A stretch of DNA of 64,000 nucleotides from UBA7446 sp024639165 (GCA_024639165.1 JAHEIX010000002.1:124001-188000); one strand, 5' to 3'; counted from the first letter of the stretch, positions 35,477-46,500 are shown. Notes: a model not told the origin generated them from the letters alone. Made by a program: numbers and translations.

Positions 35477-36595
35477 CTATTCAGCCCAACCAACAGCCCA
35501 GTCTGGTATATCAGCACCATTTCCAGCACCAGTAGCACCTGTATTGGCACCAACATAGGTGTAGCCACCCCAATCCCACTCGGTAGGAGCATTTATATAA
35601 TTAAAATTCTCAATTACTAGGTCACCGTTAGCAAGTCTTTCTTGCGCGATACCATCTGAACTTTTTATTTTCATTCCTAAGCTAATGCCATCGACCACAA
35701 AATTTCTATAAGTTAGATTTCCTCCGCCTTCTTTGAAGTAAATGGCTCCTTCTGAGTTGCCAAGACCATCAACAATCATAGTAACATTTGAAATGGTTGC
35801 AGTTGTAACGGGTTCTAAACTTCCATCGTCTCCATTGTTGGAACCTTCAATACCCGCTTTGGTAATACCTTTTATAAAAGCGTTGGTAATGGATCCTGTA
35901 AATCCGTCTGCAAAATCTATAGAATCATCGCCAGAGTTGATAGAAACTAAATTTTCTGCATCAACAGCACCACCAAAAAACTCAATACCATCATCTCCTC
36001 CATTTACGGAAGACACGTTACTAAACACAGTTCCCGACCCAACTCCAAACAAGGTAATTCCATTAAATTCTTTTTCATTGGTAAAGGTTGCTCCAGTATA
36101 TTCAACTCTTAGATACGTAATAGAACCCGAGCTGTCTGTGTTATCTGTTCCTCCATAAGTCAAATCACCCACTTCAGAAGTAACATCTACTCCAGCATTC
36201 GTCACTCCATATCCAGCAATGGCCAAGCCACCCCACGCACCAGGAGATTGTGTTTCTGCTGTCATTACCACAGGATTAGTAGCAGTTCCACTTATGTTAA
36301 TGGTCGCTCCACGCTCTACACCAACATAGGCAGTAGTTCCAGTTCCCGCAGCAGCCGTAATGGTGGTTCCGGCAGGTATGTTAAGTGTTGCTCCTTGTTT
36401 TACAACCAAGGCGCCTGTTAGCGTATAGTTTAGTGTTGGATTTAAAGAAATAGTTCCGTTTTGAATAATGCCTTGAAAATTATTAGGGTCTAATTCAAAA
36501 GAACTACTAGGTGCTGTAGCATTTTCATCGTCAATGGTACAGTTAAGCATCAGTATGCTTGTCAAAATCAATATAAGTATGGTTTGATTATTCAT
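35477..36595 (-). CDS. Beta-helix lipoprotein paired with a TonB receptor
   Basis: The 372-residue protein has a lipoprotein signal with Cys at about 19 (LMLNCTIDD). The rest is Gly/Asn/Thr-rich repeated strands typical of right-handed parallel beta-helices (GTISLNPTLNYTLTGALVVKQGATLNIPAGTTI; VSSVNGGDDGIEFFGGAVDAENLVSINSGDDSIDF). Asp-rich turns suggest calcium binding. It lies 124 bp downstream of the TonB receptor on the same strand. By analogy with SusD-type partners it may help the receptor capture a ligand, but it is not SusD-like. The ligand is unknown; phosphate-related substrates are suggested by neighbours. Confidence 0.75.
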   Translation of the reverse strand: MNNQTILILILTSILMLNCTIDDENATAPSSSFELDPNNFQGIIQNGTISLNPTLNYTLTGALVVKQGATLNIPAGTTITAAAGTGTTAYVGVERGATINISGTATNPVVMTAETQSPGAWGGLAIAGYGVTNAGVDVTSEVGDLTYGGTDNTDSSGSITYLRVEYTGATFTNEKEFNGITLFGVGSGTVFSNVSSVNGGDDGIEFFGGAVDAENLVSINSGDDSIDFADGFTGSITNAFIKGITKAGIEGSNNGDDGSLEPVTTATISNVTMIVDGLGNSEGAIYFKEGGGNLTYRNFVVDGISLGMKIKSSDGIAQERLANGDLVIENFNYINAPTEWDWGGYTYVGANTGATGAGNGADIPDWAVGWAE

Positions 36596-36719
36596 TTTTA
36601 ATTATTAAATTCTTTACAAAGCTCGCCGAACAAAGTCACTCTAGTTTTAGGTAATTATTAAGCGTTTGTTATAGTTTTCTAAAAACAAAGAATAAAAACC
36701 AAGGGTGCTTAACATTCAA

Positions 36720-39494
36720 TTAAAATTTATAGCCAATAGATAAACTTAAGTTAACACCCTTTTTATACGCATCAAGAACTACTTCTTGGGTGCCAGGAGT
36801 GTTGTACACTTCTTGAATTCTAGAGATTGTAGGATTTAGAAGATTTTTTGCAGATAACCCAAAAGAGAACTGCTTCATCGTACTTTTTACAACAAAATCT
36901 AAAGTGCCATAGCTCTTATCAATCACATTACCTTTATTCAATGTACCAATTGTATTTAGTTGGTCTGAAAAATAGGAATATGCAACAGTTCCCTGAATCG
37001 ATTTGTCCGTATCAAACTCTTTTACGTAAGAAACATCCGCATTCAAAAGAAAATCGGACGCACCAGTCAACTCACTAGAGTCAAACGTAAAATTGGCGCT
37101 ATAGTCCGTTTCATCCGTTACTTTCTGAGTGTCTAAATCTTGAACGGTTTGAAGCAGGGAGATATTTAGTCCTCCAGAAATTTTGTCGTCAAATTCATCG
37201 TCATCTGCGTTAAAGCGGAGAAGATTTTTTTTCAACTCAAGCTCCAAACCATATACTTCTGCCTGCTTTCCTGTGTTGATATAGGATATATCGTTGGAGG
37301 TGGAATTAATAAAAATACTGTTGATTGGATTTTGAATCAATTTTCCAAAGACCGTAGCAGAAATTAGCTCATCATCATTTGGGAAATATTCCCACTTCAA
37401 ATCGGCATTCCAATTAGTGGATTCGTACACATAATTGTTTCCTCTGTAAACTTGAGTTACCTCTTCATACAGCATATTTACACGCTCTTTGAACTGTGGC
37501 AACGTGTAGGTTTTGCTTGCGGCAAACTTAAAATTCATGTTTTCTTTGAGTATATATTTTGCAGATAGTGATGGTAATAACTTTTCTTTGATAAAGGCAA
37601 TACGCTCTTCGTTTGATGATTGAAGTGTGAGGTAATCAATTTCTATGGCGATCATCTCTGCACGAAGTCCTAAAAGGATAGAAAACCTAGAGTTAAAATT
37701 CCACATTCCATTTACAAAACCAGCGTTAATATATTGTCCGCCGCTGTAGGTTTGTGGTTTTTGTTGATTGATGAAGTAGAGCGAATTTAAATTAGTATTA
37801 TTAAAAAACCCATCGAAATTAGCAATCTCTATATTATAGACACCAGCTTGATTGTTAAGTCTGAACTCGTATTGCTGCGATTCAAAATCAATAAATTTAT
37901 ACCGTCCACTGAAACCAAAATCGAATACTCCTTTTACCTCATCTTCTTTGTCGCGCAAGGTCCATTTGTCAAAAATAGTGACAGCTATTTCGTCCTCTGA
38001 GAGATCTTGAAAGAAACGGTGGTTGTAAATCGGACTACCAGAAATTAAGACATAGTCACTACTTCGGTTGGGTCTAAAATCGCGGCCCGCTGTGTTTTGC
38101 ATTCGGTCTGGAATACTACTTTTCAACTGATTCAGCCCTACATGCCAATTTATACGGTGGTTTTTAAATAAATCATGAGTTCCGCTCAACTGATTCACAA
38201 CTAGGGTTGTTTGTTCAAAGGTGTTTCGTTGAATGAACCCAACCCCATTATCATTTTCAGTAACGGCGTTATCAAATTCAATATCAAAACCAGTGTATTC
38301 ATCATGATTTTGCGAAGAGCTATTTATAAACAAACTCGTGAATGACAGCTTATTATTGGGGTTAATTCGCCAATTAAAACTTCCCATAGCAGTAGTATTG
38401 GTGTTGTACTGATACACATTTTTGTAAAAGTCTTGTCGCGTATATCCATCAGCACCCACTTTTCCTCGGCTTGGCCCTTCTTTAAAAAAAGTATTATTAT
38501 CAAAATTGAGGGTTATAAATGTGCTTAACCGACCCTCTTCTCCAAGTGTAAATGCCTTACCACCAGTGAGTTTAATCCCTCCATTAAGTAAAAAGCCTGT
38601 TTCTTTTCTATTCCAGCTTGCTCCCCAATTTGATGTGGCGGTAGGGTTAGTCGGTACAGAAGGCGTATAAAACCCAAACACGTTGGGGCCATCTGCCGCG
38701 TAAAAAGGATTCGTTCCAACGGTATTTGAATTTCCACCAGCATTGAGGTTTAAATTTAAGTAAGGTTGACCGCTAAAATTTTTGGAATCAATATTAATAT
38801 TTGCACCTCCAAAATCTGCATAATTTTTTGAGCTGAATGTTTTATTGATGCCTATATTTTCGACAATGTCTGTTGGGAATAGCCCTAGCTCAATGTTTTT
38901 TAGTGCTGGATTGTTAGAAGGAAGCGGCAACCCATTAAGAGTGGTTACATTATAGCGATCTCCTAAGCCTCGTACAAAAATGCCTTTAGCACTATTCTGC
39001 TTGGACACTCCCGCGGTTTTTGTCACAGCAGTAGCTACATCACCAACGCCTTTTCTGGTCAATTCTTGTGCGCCTATGGCTGTTTTCATAACCACAGCTT
39101 GTTTTTGTTGCAATAACAATGCACGTTCAGTTTCTCGGGTTACAGATGTTTTTACCACAACTTCATTTAAAGAAACACTATTCGCCTGGAGAATGACATC
39201 AATGGTGTTGGTTTTTCCGATTTCAACGGCTGTTATAATTTCAATAGTTTCATAGCCCACATAACTAAACTGCACGGTGTAAATGCCTGGCGCTAATTGG
39301 TCTAAAAGGTATTTACCATCAAAGTCTGTAGTTGTTCCTTTGGATGTGCCTTTAATCAATACATTGGCAAAAACAAGTGGCTCATTCCCAAACTCTTTAT
39401 CTGAGAGTAGCCCAGCAATGGCTCCAGTTTCTTGCGCCGATAGACCAAAGGAAACTACAGATAATACGAGTATTAAAAAGAATTTAATTTTCAT
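36720..39494 (-). CDS. TonB-dependent outer-membrane receptor with CarboxypepD-like domain
   Basis: The 924-residue receptor has a signal peptide (about 1-20) and a carboxypeptidase-D-like regulatory domain (about 23-110; GLLSDKEFGNEPLVFANVLIKGTSKGTTTDFDGKYLLDQLAPG). A plug domain (about 125-235; KGVGDVATAVTKTAGVSKQNSAKGIFVRGLGDRYNVTTLNGLPLP) precedes a large beta-barrel ending in ...LSIGYKF. It lacks a SusC-type signature and has no SusD neighbour. It imports an unidentified ligand using TonB energy. A Pho-box-like repeat about 120 bp upstream and the phosphate genes nearby suggest phosphate-starvation control. Confidence 0.92.
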   Translation of the reverse strand: MKIKFFLILVLSVVSFGLSAQETGAIAGLLSDKEFGNEPLVFANVLIKGTSKGTTTDFDGKYLLDQLAPGIYTVQFSYVGYETIEIITAVEIGKTNTIDVILQANSVSLNEVVVKTSVTRETERALLLQQKQAVVMKTAIGAQELTRKGVGDVATAVTKTAGVSKQNSAKGIFVRGLGDRYNVTTLNGLPLPSNNPALKNIELGLFPTDIVENIGINKTFSSKNYADFGGANINIDSKNFSGQPYLNLNLNAGGNSNTVGTNPFYAADGPNVFGFYTPSVPTNPTATSNWGASWNRKETGFLLNGGIKLTGGKAFTLGEEGRLSTFITLNFDNNTFFKEGPSRGKVGADGYTRQDFYKNVYQYNTNTTAMGSFNWRINPNNKLSFTSLFINSSSQNHDEYTGFDIEFDNAVTENDNGVGFIQRNTFEQTTLVVNQLSGTHDLFKNHRINWHVGLNQLKSSIPDRMQNTAGRDFRPNRSSDYVLISGSPIYNHRFFQDLSEDEIAVTIFDKWTLRDKEDEVKGVFDFGFSGRYKFIDFESQQYEFRLNNQAGVYNIEIANFDGFFNNTNLNSLYFINQQKPQTYSGGQYINAGFVNGMWNFNSRFSILLGLRAEMIAIEIDYLTLQSSNEERIAFIKEKLLPSLSAKYILKENMNFKFAASKTYTLPQFKERVNMLYEEVTQVYRGNNYVYESTNWNADLKWEYFPNDDELISATVFGKLIQNPINSIFINSTSNDISYINTGKQAEVYGLELELKKNLLRFNADDDEFDDKISGGLNISLLQTVQDLDTQKVTDETDYSANFTFDSSELTGASDFLLNADVSYVKEFDTDKSIQGTVAYSYFSDQLNTIGTLNKGNVIDKSYGTLDFVVKSTMKQFSFGLSAKNLLNPTISRIQEVYNTPGTQEVVLDAYKKGVNLSLSIGYKF

Positions 39495-39612
39495 ATAAGT
39501 TTAAAAATCTAATTTTTTTCAAAAGTACATTTGATTGAACCGTATTGTGGTTTCCGGTTTTTTATATAATCATCACTTAAACGTTATCAAACACTATCAA
39601 ATTCTACATTGT

Positions 39613-39630
39613 CTAAACATTAACTTAACA
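39613..39630 (-). promoter_or_regulatory. Pho-box-like direct repeat (TGTTAAG-TTAA-TGTTTAG) upstream of the TonB receptor
   Basis: Read on the minus strand, two 7-bp half-sites are separated by TTAA, matching the repeat at 34984-35001 at 14 of 18 positions. It lies about 120 bp before the receptor start, and also 24 bp before dgt on the other strand. Confidence 0.45.
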
Positions 39631-39653
39631 TTGCAAATTACTATCTTGCAACA

Positions 39654-40985
39654 ATGAGTAAGACCATGAATTGGGAGCAACTGCTATCTCTTAAACGCAA
39701 AGGAGATAAGCAAAAACGAATCCGTGCGGAGCAAGACCCTACCCGAAGTGGTTTTGAAGTAGATTACGACCGTATTATCTTCTCTGCAGCCTTTCGAAAC
39801 CTGCAAGACAAAACACAAGTCATTCCCTTTTCAAAAACCGATTTTGTGCATACACGCCTTACGCATTCGCTTGAAGTTTCAGTTGTTGGGCGGAGCTTGG
39901 GACGGATGGTCGGACAACGTTTATTGGACAAATATCCTGAGCTCAGTACCACACATGGCTATACCATAAACGACTTTGGTGCTATTGTCGCCGCGGCTTC
40001 ACTGGCTCACGATATTGGCAATCCACCCTTTGGTCATAGCGGGGAACAGGCCATAGGCGATTATTTTGCCAATGGCGCAGGAGCTAGCTATAAAAACCAA
40101 CTCACCCCAACGCAATACCAAGATCTCACCCATTTTGAAGGCAATGCCAATGGACTTAAAATTTTGATGGAATCTAGAGAAGGCGTTCCTGGCGGCTTGC
40201 GTTTGAGTTATGCGACACTAGGCGCTTTTACCAAATATCCCAAGGCATCACTGCCGCATAAGCCCACCAAGCACGTAGCTGATAAAAAATTTGGGTTTTT
40301 TAACGCCCAACAAACCGATTACCAAGCCGTAGCAAAAGACTTAGGGCTTATGGACTCAACCAATAAAATGATGCGTCATCCACTTGCCTATTTGGTGGAG
40401 GCAGCAGACGATATTTGTTATACTCTTATCGATTTTGAAGACGGTATTAACCTTGGGTGGATTTCTGAAGACTATGCTTTGGAATACCTTATAAAACTGG
40501 TAAAGGATACCATAGACACGGGCAAGTATCAACAGCTGACCACCAAAACCGATCGACTGGCCTACCTACGTGCCCTGTCCATCAGCACGCTGATACAAGA
40601 AGCGGCACAGCTGTTTATGCAGCATGAGCAGGAAATAATGGAAGGCAACTTTCAAACATCGCTAACGGATAGAAGTCAGTATAAGGCCCAAATCAAAGAT
40701 ATCATCGACCTAAGCGTGCGCAATATTTATCAAGCACAAGAGGTTATCGAAAAAGAACTCAAGGGCTATCAAGTCATACACCGATTGCTGGATGTGTTTG
40801 TAGGTGCAGCAGTGCGCAGTAAAGCGGACAAGGCTTCAGCGTTTGATAAACTTGCGCTACAATGCCTTCCAGACACGCTTGCACTTCCCCAAGACGACAC
40901 CTATCAGTTGTTGTTGAACATCAGTTGCTATGTTGCAAGTCTCACAGACGGCAAAGCATTGGAATGGTACCAAAAAATGGCGTAA
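39654..40985 (+). CDS. dgt: Deoxyguanosinetriphosphate triphosphohydrolase
   Basis: The 443-residue HD-domain enzyme hydrolyses dGTP to deoxyguanosine and triphosphate, balancing dNTP pools. Metal-binding residues are in FVHTRLTHSLEVS (about 63-75) and AASLAHDIGNPPFGHSGE (about 117-134), with LVEAADDICYTLIDFEDG (about 250-267) supplying the later Asp. The start may be 39654 or the in-frame ATG at 39666. A TATCTTG sequence lies 5 nt before 39654. The TAA shares one base with tadA's ATG. Confidence 0.95.
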   Translation: MSKTMNWEQLLSLKRKGDKQKRIRAEQDPTRSGFEVDYDRIIFSAAFRNLQDKTQVIPFSKTDFVHTRLTHSLEVSVVGRSLGRMVGQRLLDKYPELSTTHGYTINDFGAIVAAASLAHDIGNPPFGHSGEQAIGDYFANGAGASYKNQLTPTQYQDLTHFEGNANGLKILMESREGVPGGLRLSYATLGAFTKYPKASLPHKPTKHVADKKFGFFNAQQTDYQAVAKDLGLMDSTNKMMRHPLAYLVEAADDICYTLIDFEDGINLGWISEDYALEYLIKLVKDTIDTGKYQQLTTKTDRLAYLRALSISTLIQEAAQLFMQHEQEIMEGNFQTSLTDRSQYKAQIKDIIDLSVRNIYQAQEVIEKELKGYQVIHRLLDVFVGAAVRSKADKASAFDKLALQCLPDTLALPQDDTYQLLLNISCYVASLTDGKALEWYQKMA

Positions 40986-41428
40986 TGGAACAGGTTTTTG
41001 ACGACACTTTTTTTATGAAAAAGGCTCTTGTTGAGGCACAAATTGCCCTTGAAAAGGATGAAGTGCCAGTCGGTGTAGTCGTTGTAGCCAATAACAGCAT
41101 TATTGCGCGCGCGCACAACCTTACCGAAGCCCTTACCGATGTGACAGCCCATGCCGAAATGCAAGGCATCACGGCTGCGGCCAATGCCATAGGCGGGAAA
41201 TACCTTCAGGGGTGTACCCTATACGTAACACTTGAACCATGTAGCATGTGTGCTGGGGCATTGTCTTGGAGTCAAATTTCTAGAGTAGTTTTTGCTGCCG
41301 ACGATCCTAAACGTGGCTATCGCCAACAGGGAACGCTGTTGCATCCTAAAACAGAAGTGGTTTCAGGAGTTATGGCTGATGAGGCACGAAAATTATTACT
41401 GCAGTTTTTTAACGAAAAAAGAGGCTAG
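40985..41428 (+). CDS. tadA: tRNA-specific adenosine deaminase
   Basis: The 147-residue zinc deaminase converts A34 to inosine in tRNA-Arg(ACG). Zinc and catalytic residues are in TAHAEMQGI (about 54-62) and EPCSMCAGALSWS (about 83-95). ATG 40985 (MEQVFDDTFFMKKALVEA) is the natural start; frames extending upstream lie inside dgt. It is coupled to dgt by TAATG and convergent with a small gene through a shared CTAG stop. Confidence 0.95.
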   Translation: MEQVFDDTFFMKKALVEAQIALEKDEVPVGVVVVANNSIIARAHNLTEALTDVTAHAEMQGITAAANAIGGKYLQGCTLYVTLEPCSMCAGALSWSQISRVVFAADDPKRGYRQQGTLLHPKTEVVSGVMADEARKLLLQFFNEKRG

Positions 41429-41682
41429 GTTTTCTTCTTCCTTTTTTCAGGCTCTAGCGTTTCCTTCATTTTTTTGAGGTTTTCTGGAGAAAGCGTGTAG
41501 TCTTTGAGTTGCTTTCCTTTCCAGCGGTGTACCAAAAAAATGGGCATATAAATAAAGAAACCCGTAGCTACAGCTAGACCAATCCATTTTTCGCCTAATG
41601 CCAAATCGTCTTGGCGTATGACATAACCCGCAATGATGTTGGCAATAACAAGCACAAAAAAGATGCGTAAAAACCACTTCAT
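41425..41682 (-). CDS. Small two-helix membrane protein, unknown
   Basis: The 85-residue protein has two hydrophobic helices (about 3-20 and 34-52) and a Lys/Glu-rich C-terminal tail (about 55-85). It directly follows aspS (adjacent, no gap) and its TAG overlaps tadA's TAG as the palindrome CTAG. No function can be given. Confidence 0.6.
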   Translation of the reverse strand: MKWFLRIFFVLVIANIIAGYVIRQDDLALGEKWIGLAVATGFFIYMPIFLVHRWKGKQLKDYTLSPENLKKMKETLEPEKRKKKT

Positions 41683-43440
41683 TTATTCTGGCTTTGGCTT
41701 CACAATCAACGATAATTCAGCAAGTTGCTCTGTGTCTAGTGGTGCCGGCGCATCAATCATCACATCACGACCGCTATTGTTTTTAGGAAACGCAATATAA
41801 TCCCGGATGGTTTCCTTGCCGTCCAATATGGCCACCAAACGGTCAAAGCCCAAGGCAATTCCACCATGTGGAGGCGCACCATAGGTAAAGGCATCCATCA
41901 AAAAGCCAAATTGCGCTTTGGCTTCTTCGTTGCTAAACCCAAGCAGGGAAAGCATTTTTTCTTGGGTACTTCTATCGTGAATACGAATAGAACCACCACC
42001 AATTTCGTTTCCGTTTAAAACCAAGTCATAGGCTTGTGCCACTACGGCTTTTGGATTGCTTTCCAATTGCGAGAGGTGCGCTGGTTTTGGCGCGGTAAAC
42101 GGATGGTGCATGGCGTGTAAGGCTCCGCTTTCTTCATCTTCCTCAAACAGTGGAAAGTCCACCACCCAAAGTGGTGCAAATTCGTCTGGCTTCCGCAATT
42201 CCAATGCCTCGGCAAGGGCCATGCGAAGGGCACTCAATTGGGTTCTAGTTTTGTTTGTTTCACCTGCCATCACAAGAATTAAATCTCCTGCTTTTGCTTC
42301 ACAGGCTGTAGCCCAAGTAGCTAGCGCATCGTTATCAAAAAACTTATCTACCGACGATTTGAATGTAACGTCTTCGTTGCATTTTACCCAAACTAATCCG
42401 TTGGCGCCAATTTGTGGGCGTTTCACCCAATCAATCCACGCATCTATTTGTTTTCTAGACCAAGTAGCAGCACCGGGAACAGCTATGCTAACAACCAGTT
42501 CTTGACTATCAAACACACCAAAGCCTTTGTTTTGTGCCAAGTCATTAAGTTCTGTAAAGGTCATGCCAAAACGAATATCCGGTTTGTCGTTTCCATAGGT
42601 TTTCATCGCATCCTCATAACTTATCACAGGGAATGGCGCAGGGCTTATGCCGTGAATTTCTTCTAACAAATGGGATAAGAGGCCTTCAAAGCAGGCCATA
42701 ATATCTTGTTGATGCACAAAAGACAATTCACAGTCTATTTGCGTGAATTCAGGTTGGCGATCGGCACGAAGGTCTTCGTCTCTAAAGCACTTCACAATTT
42801 GAAAGTATTTGTCCATACCACCTACCATTAGCAATTGCTTAAAAGTTTGTGGCGATTGTGGCAGTGCATAAAACTGGCCTTCGTTCATACGTGAAGGCAC
42901 CACAAAATCACGAGCTCCTTCAGGAGTAGATTTTATCAAGTAAGGCGTTTCAACTTCTATAAAAGCTTGTTCCGCTAGATAATTGCGAACCAATAAACCA
43001 ATCTTTGAGCGAAACAACAGGCTGTTTTGAACAGGGGTGCGTCGAATATCCAAATAGCGATACTTCATACGAAGATCTTCTCCGCCGTCAGTTTTATCCT
43101 CAATGGTAAAGGGAGGAGTTTGGGCTTCATTTAGGACCGTTAGCTCAGACACCAAGAGTTCGATATTTCCCGTGTCCATATTTGGGTTTTTGGCCTCTCG
43201 TTCTATTACAACCCCGGTGACTTGAATAACTGCTTCTCGTCCTATTTTACGTGCCTTTTCTAGTAGTGCTGCCGAACAGCGTTCTTCGTCCAAGACCAAT
43301 TGGGTGATTCCGTAACGGTCGCGGAGATCTATCCACAACATAAAACCCTTGTCACGAACTTTAGCCGCCCATCCCGCTAGGGTAACTTCTGAACCAATAT
43401 GTGTTTCACGTAACGCGCCGCAATGATGGCTTCTATACAT
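41683..43440 (-). CDS. aspS: Aspartyl-tRNA synthetase
   Basis: The 585-residue class II synthetase has an N-terminal OB-fold anticodon domain (about 1-110), motif 1 and 2 regions (KYRYLDIRRTP; FQIVKCFRDEDLRADRQPEFTQID), a bacterial-type GAD insertion (about 290-410) and motif 3 (GGIALGFDRLVAIL, about 530-543). Length and the insertion identify the bacterial-type enzyme. A TATTTTTG box lies 14 nt before the start. Confidence 0.97.
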   Translation of the reverse strand: MYRSHHCGALRETHIGSEVTLAGWAAKVRDKGFMLWIDLRDRYGITQLVLDEERCSAALLEKARKIGREAVIQVTGVVIEREAKNPNMDTGNIELLVSELTVLNEAQTPPFTIEDKTDGGEDLRMKYRYLDIRRTPVQNSLLFRSKIGLLVRNYLAEQAFIEVETPYLIKSTPEGARDFVVPSRMNEGQFYALPQSPQTFKQLLMVGGMDKYFQIVKCFRDEDLRADRQPEFTQIDCELSFVHQQDIMACFEGLLSHLLEEIHGISPAPFPVISYEDAMKTYGNDKPDIRFGMTFTELNDLAQNKGFGVFDSQELVVSIAVPGAATWSRKQIDAWIDWVKRPQIGANGLVWVKCNEDVTFKSSVDKFFDNDALATWATACEAKAGDLILVMAGETNKTRTQLSALRMALAEALELRKPDEFAPLWVVDFPLFEEDEESGALHAMHHPFTAPKPAHLSQLESNPKAVVAQAYDLVLNGNEIGGGSIRIHDRSTQEKMLSLLGFSNEEAKAQFGFLMDAFTYGAPPHGGIALGFDRLVAILDGKETIRDYIAFPKNNSGRDVMIDAPAPLDTEQLAELSLIVKPKPE

Positions 43441-43590
43441 CCTTTAAATTTTTTCAAAAATAGAATTAATCTACGACTAGCGACTTAAAAGTTAAACATT
43501 CCTTTTCTACAACGTGTTGGGCAAAAGGATGTCTGATCTTATTTTTTACAGTAGTCAAACCCATGCATTTCCGTCTGCGGTGACTCACGA

Positions 43591-46500
43591 CTAGTTTCCT
43601 AAAGTTGCTTTAAAACGAATGGCCGCTCTTTTGCTTAAAAAGAACGTTACAGGAACAATCACCAATGTGAGAAAGGTCGCAAAAGTAAGTCCGAATATGA
43701 CTGTCCAAGCAAGAGGCCCCCAAAAAATAACATTCTCCCCACCAAAATAAATTTGCGGATCGCCTGTAGCAAACAAACTAAAGAAGTTAATGTTTAGCCC
43801 GATAGCGAGTGGAATTAATCCCAAAACGGTTGTAATGGCGGTCAATAATACAGGGCGCAAACGGGCTTTTCCACCCGCAACAATGGCCTCAAATATGTCT
43901 TTTCTAGGAAGTAGATTATCATCTGTTATGCCAAGCGCTTTCCTTTTTCGGTCTATGAGCAATTGGGTGTAATCTAGCAAAACCACACTGTTGTTTACCA
44001 CAATTCCTGCTAGGGAAATGATGCCCATCATGGTCATGATGATAACAAAGGTCATGTTGAAAAATACCAATCCAAGCATTACGCCAGTGAAACTCATAAA
44101 AATGGAAAATAAAATAATGAGGGGTTTGCTCACGGAGTTAAATTGAAAAACAAGCAGCAACATGATCAACAGTATGGCAAAGCCAAGCGCACTAGATAAA
44201 AATCGCATGTTTTCTTCTTGTTCGGCGATTTCTCCTGTAAAGGCATAATCGATTCCTTTTGGGATATTGAACCCTTGCAATTGGGTTTGTACTTGCCCCA
44301 CAATTTCATTGGCATTGTAACCAGGGAGTATAGCAGAATAAACCGTTACCACACGGCGCATATTTTTGTGTTTGATGGCACTAAACCCTGCTACATTTTT
44401 GGTTTCTACTACCGCTGAAACGGGAATACTCTTAATCTGCCCACTGGCCATATCTCGGAAGGTAATGTTTTGGTTAAAGAGTGCAGAGGGGTTATACCGG
44501 TCTGCTTCTTGAAAGCGCACATTGATATCATAGTCTTCGCCGTCATTTTTATACACGCCTGCTTTTTCACCAAAAAGCGCACGTCGCAGTTGGAAACCAA
44601 CCTGACCAGCGCTCACGCCCAGACTTCCTGCTTTTCTTCTGTCAACCGTAACTTCCATGCCCGGTTTGTTGCGGTTTACATCTACTTTTAACTCTTCTAT
44701 GCCGGGGATGTTTTCCTTAATGATAAAGCTTCGCACTTCGTTTGCAACCTTGATGAGCTCAATATAATCACCTCCTGAAATTTCAATATTTATGGGATAG
44801 CCCACAGGAGGGCCGTTGGCATCTTTTTCTACGGATATACTCACGCCAGAAAATTTGCCTTGGAGGGCTTGCTGCACTTCGCTTCGAAGCACCTCACTAG
44901 ACAGTCCACGGCGAAACTTATATTCGCGCATGGTGGCCGTAATTTTTCCTCTATGTGGCATTTCTGCTTGAGAACCGCCGTCTGTTTGTGGATTTCCAGC
45001 GCCTTCACCTACTTGTGATACAAGGGATTCCACCATAAAGTTGGTGTCCTCATCCATGTATTTTTCTTTGTTGACCGTTTCAATGACCACTTGCTCAATA
45101 CCTTTGGTAATGGCATTGGTCTTATCAATGTCTGTTCCTTGTGGATATTCAATATATACGATGATTTGACTCGGCTCGTTGTCTGGGAAAAACTCCACTT
45201 TTGGACCGGCAATTCCGACCAAAACAAAGGATGTAATTAACAAGGCAATCGTTCCAAAAACAAAGGCATAGGCACGCCAACCCCGCATGGCAAATTGCAG
45301 TAGCCTTTCGTAGTTGCGTTCTAAATTATGGAGGAAGAATCGTTGAAACTTGTGGGCGAGCCCTTTGACAACATAGCGGTATAACCAAAATAGGGCTGCA
45401 ATGGTAATCATAAAACTTCCAAAGCCTCTAGTCCCGGTGGAAATAAGCATAAAAAACAAGCCAATGCCTCCTAGTATTAGGCTTAGGCGAATGAGTCCTT
45501 TCTGGGTCATGTTTTTTTCTTCCACATCCATAAACTTGGATACCAACATGGAGTTGAACAGCAGTGCAACAAATAGCGATGATCCCAGAACAATGGAAAG
45601 GGTTATGGGAAAATAAATCATAAACTGCCCCATAATGCCCGGCCAAAAGCCCAAAGGAATAAAGGCTGCTACTGTCGTAGCTGTAGAAATGATGATGGGA
45701 TATGCGATTTCACTAACGCCTGTTTTAGCAGCTTCAACGCGTGGCATCCCCTCTTTTTCAATAAGACGATACACATTTTCTACAACGACAATACCGTTGT
45801 CTACCAACATCCCAAGACCCATAACAAGCGCAAATAGCACCATGGTATTCATGGTATAACCCAAGGTTTGAAGGATAACAAAGGAAATAAACATAGACAT
45901 GGGAATGGCAAAACCAACAAACAAGGCATTACGAAACCCTAGGAAAAAGGTAAGCACCGTTACCACCAGCAGTACACCAAAGAGAATGTTGTTTACCAAA
46001 TCGTTGACTTGGTTGAGCGTCAGCGAGGACATATCGTTTGATATGGTCACGCTCAGGTCTTCTGGGAAGTCATTTTCTTGGGCCTCCAACACAATCTGTC
46101 GTATGCTAGTAGCCGCCTGAATCAAGTTTTTTCCACCGCGTTTTTTGACATCAAGCATAACCGTAGACACGCCAAAATCACGGGCAAAACTGGTCGTTTC
46201 TTTTTCTTTGAAGGATATGGATGCAATTTCCCCAAGAGACACCGTACCTTTTTCGTTGGTTACGACAAATTCTTCAAGTTCCGCGGGAGTACTAACCTCT
46301 CCAACTACACGGACACTTCTGCGTTGTCCCCCACTACGCATACTACCTGCCGAAACCGTCATGTTTTCGTTGGCAATGCTTTGCACGACGTCATTAAAAC
46401 TCACCTTAGAAGCCATCATTTTTCGGATATCTACAGCGACTTCGATTTCTTTGTCTTGCGCCCCTCTAATATCAACAGCTTTGATTTCGTCCAACTGCTC

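Noticed and set aside
35477..39494. Polysaccharide utilization locus
   Set aside because: The TonB receptor lacks a SusD partner and there is no glycan-degrading enzyme nearby; the truncated sulfatase is 24 kb away and unrelated by position.
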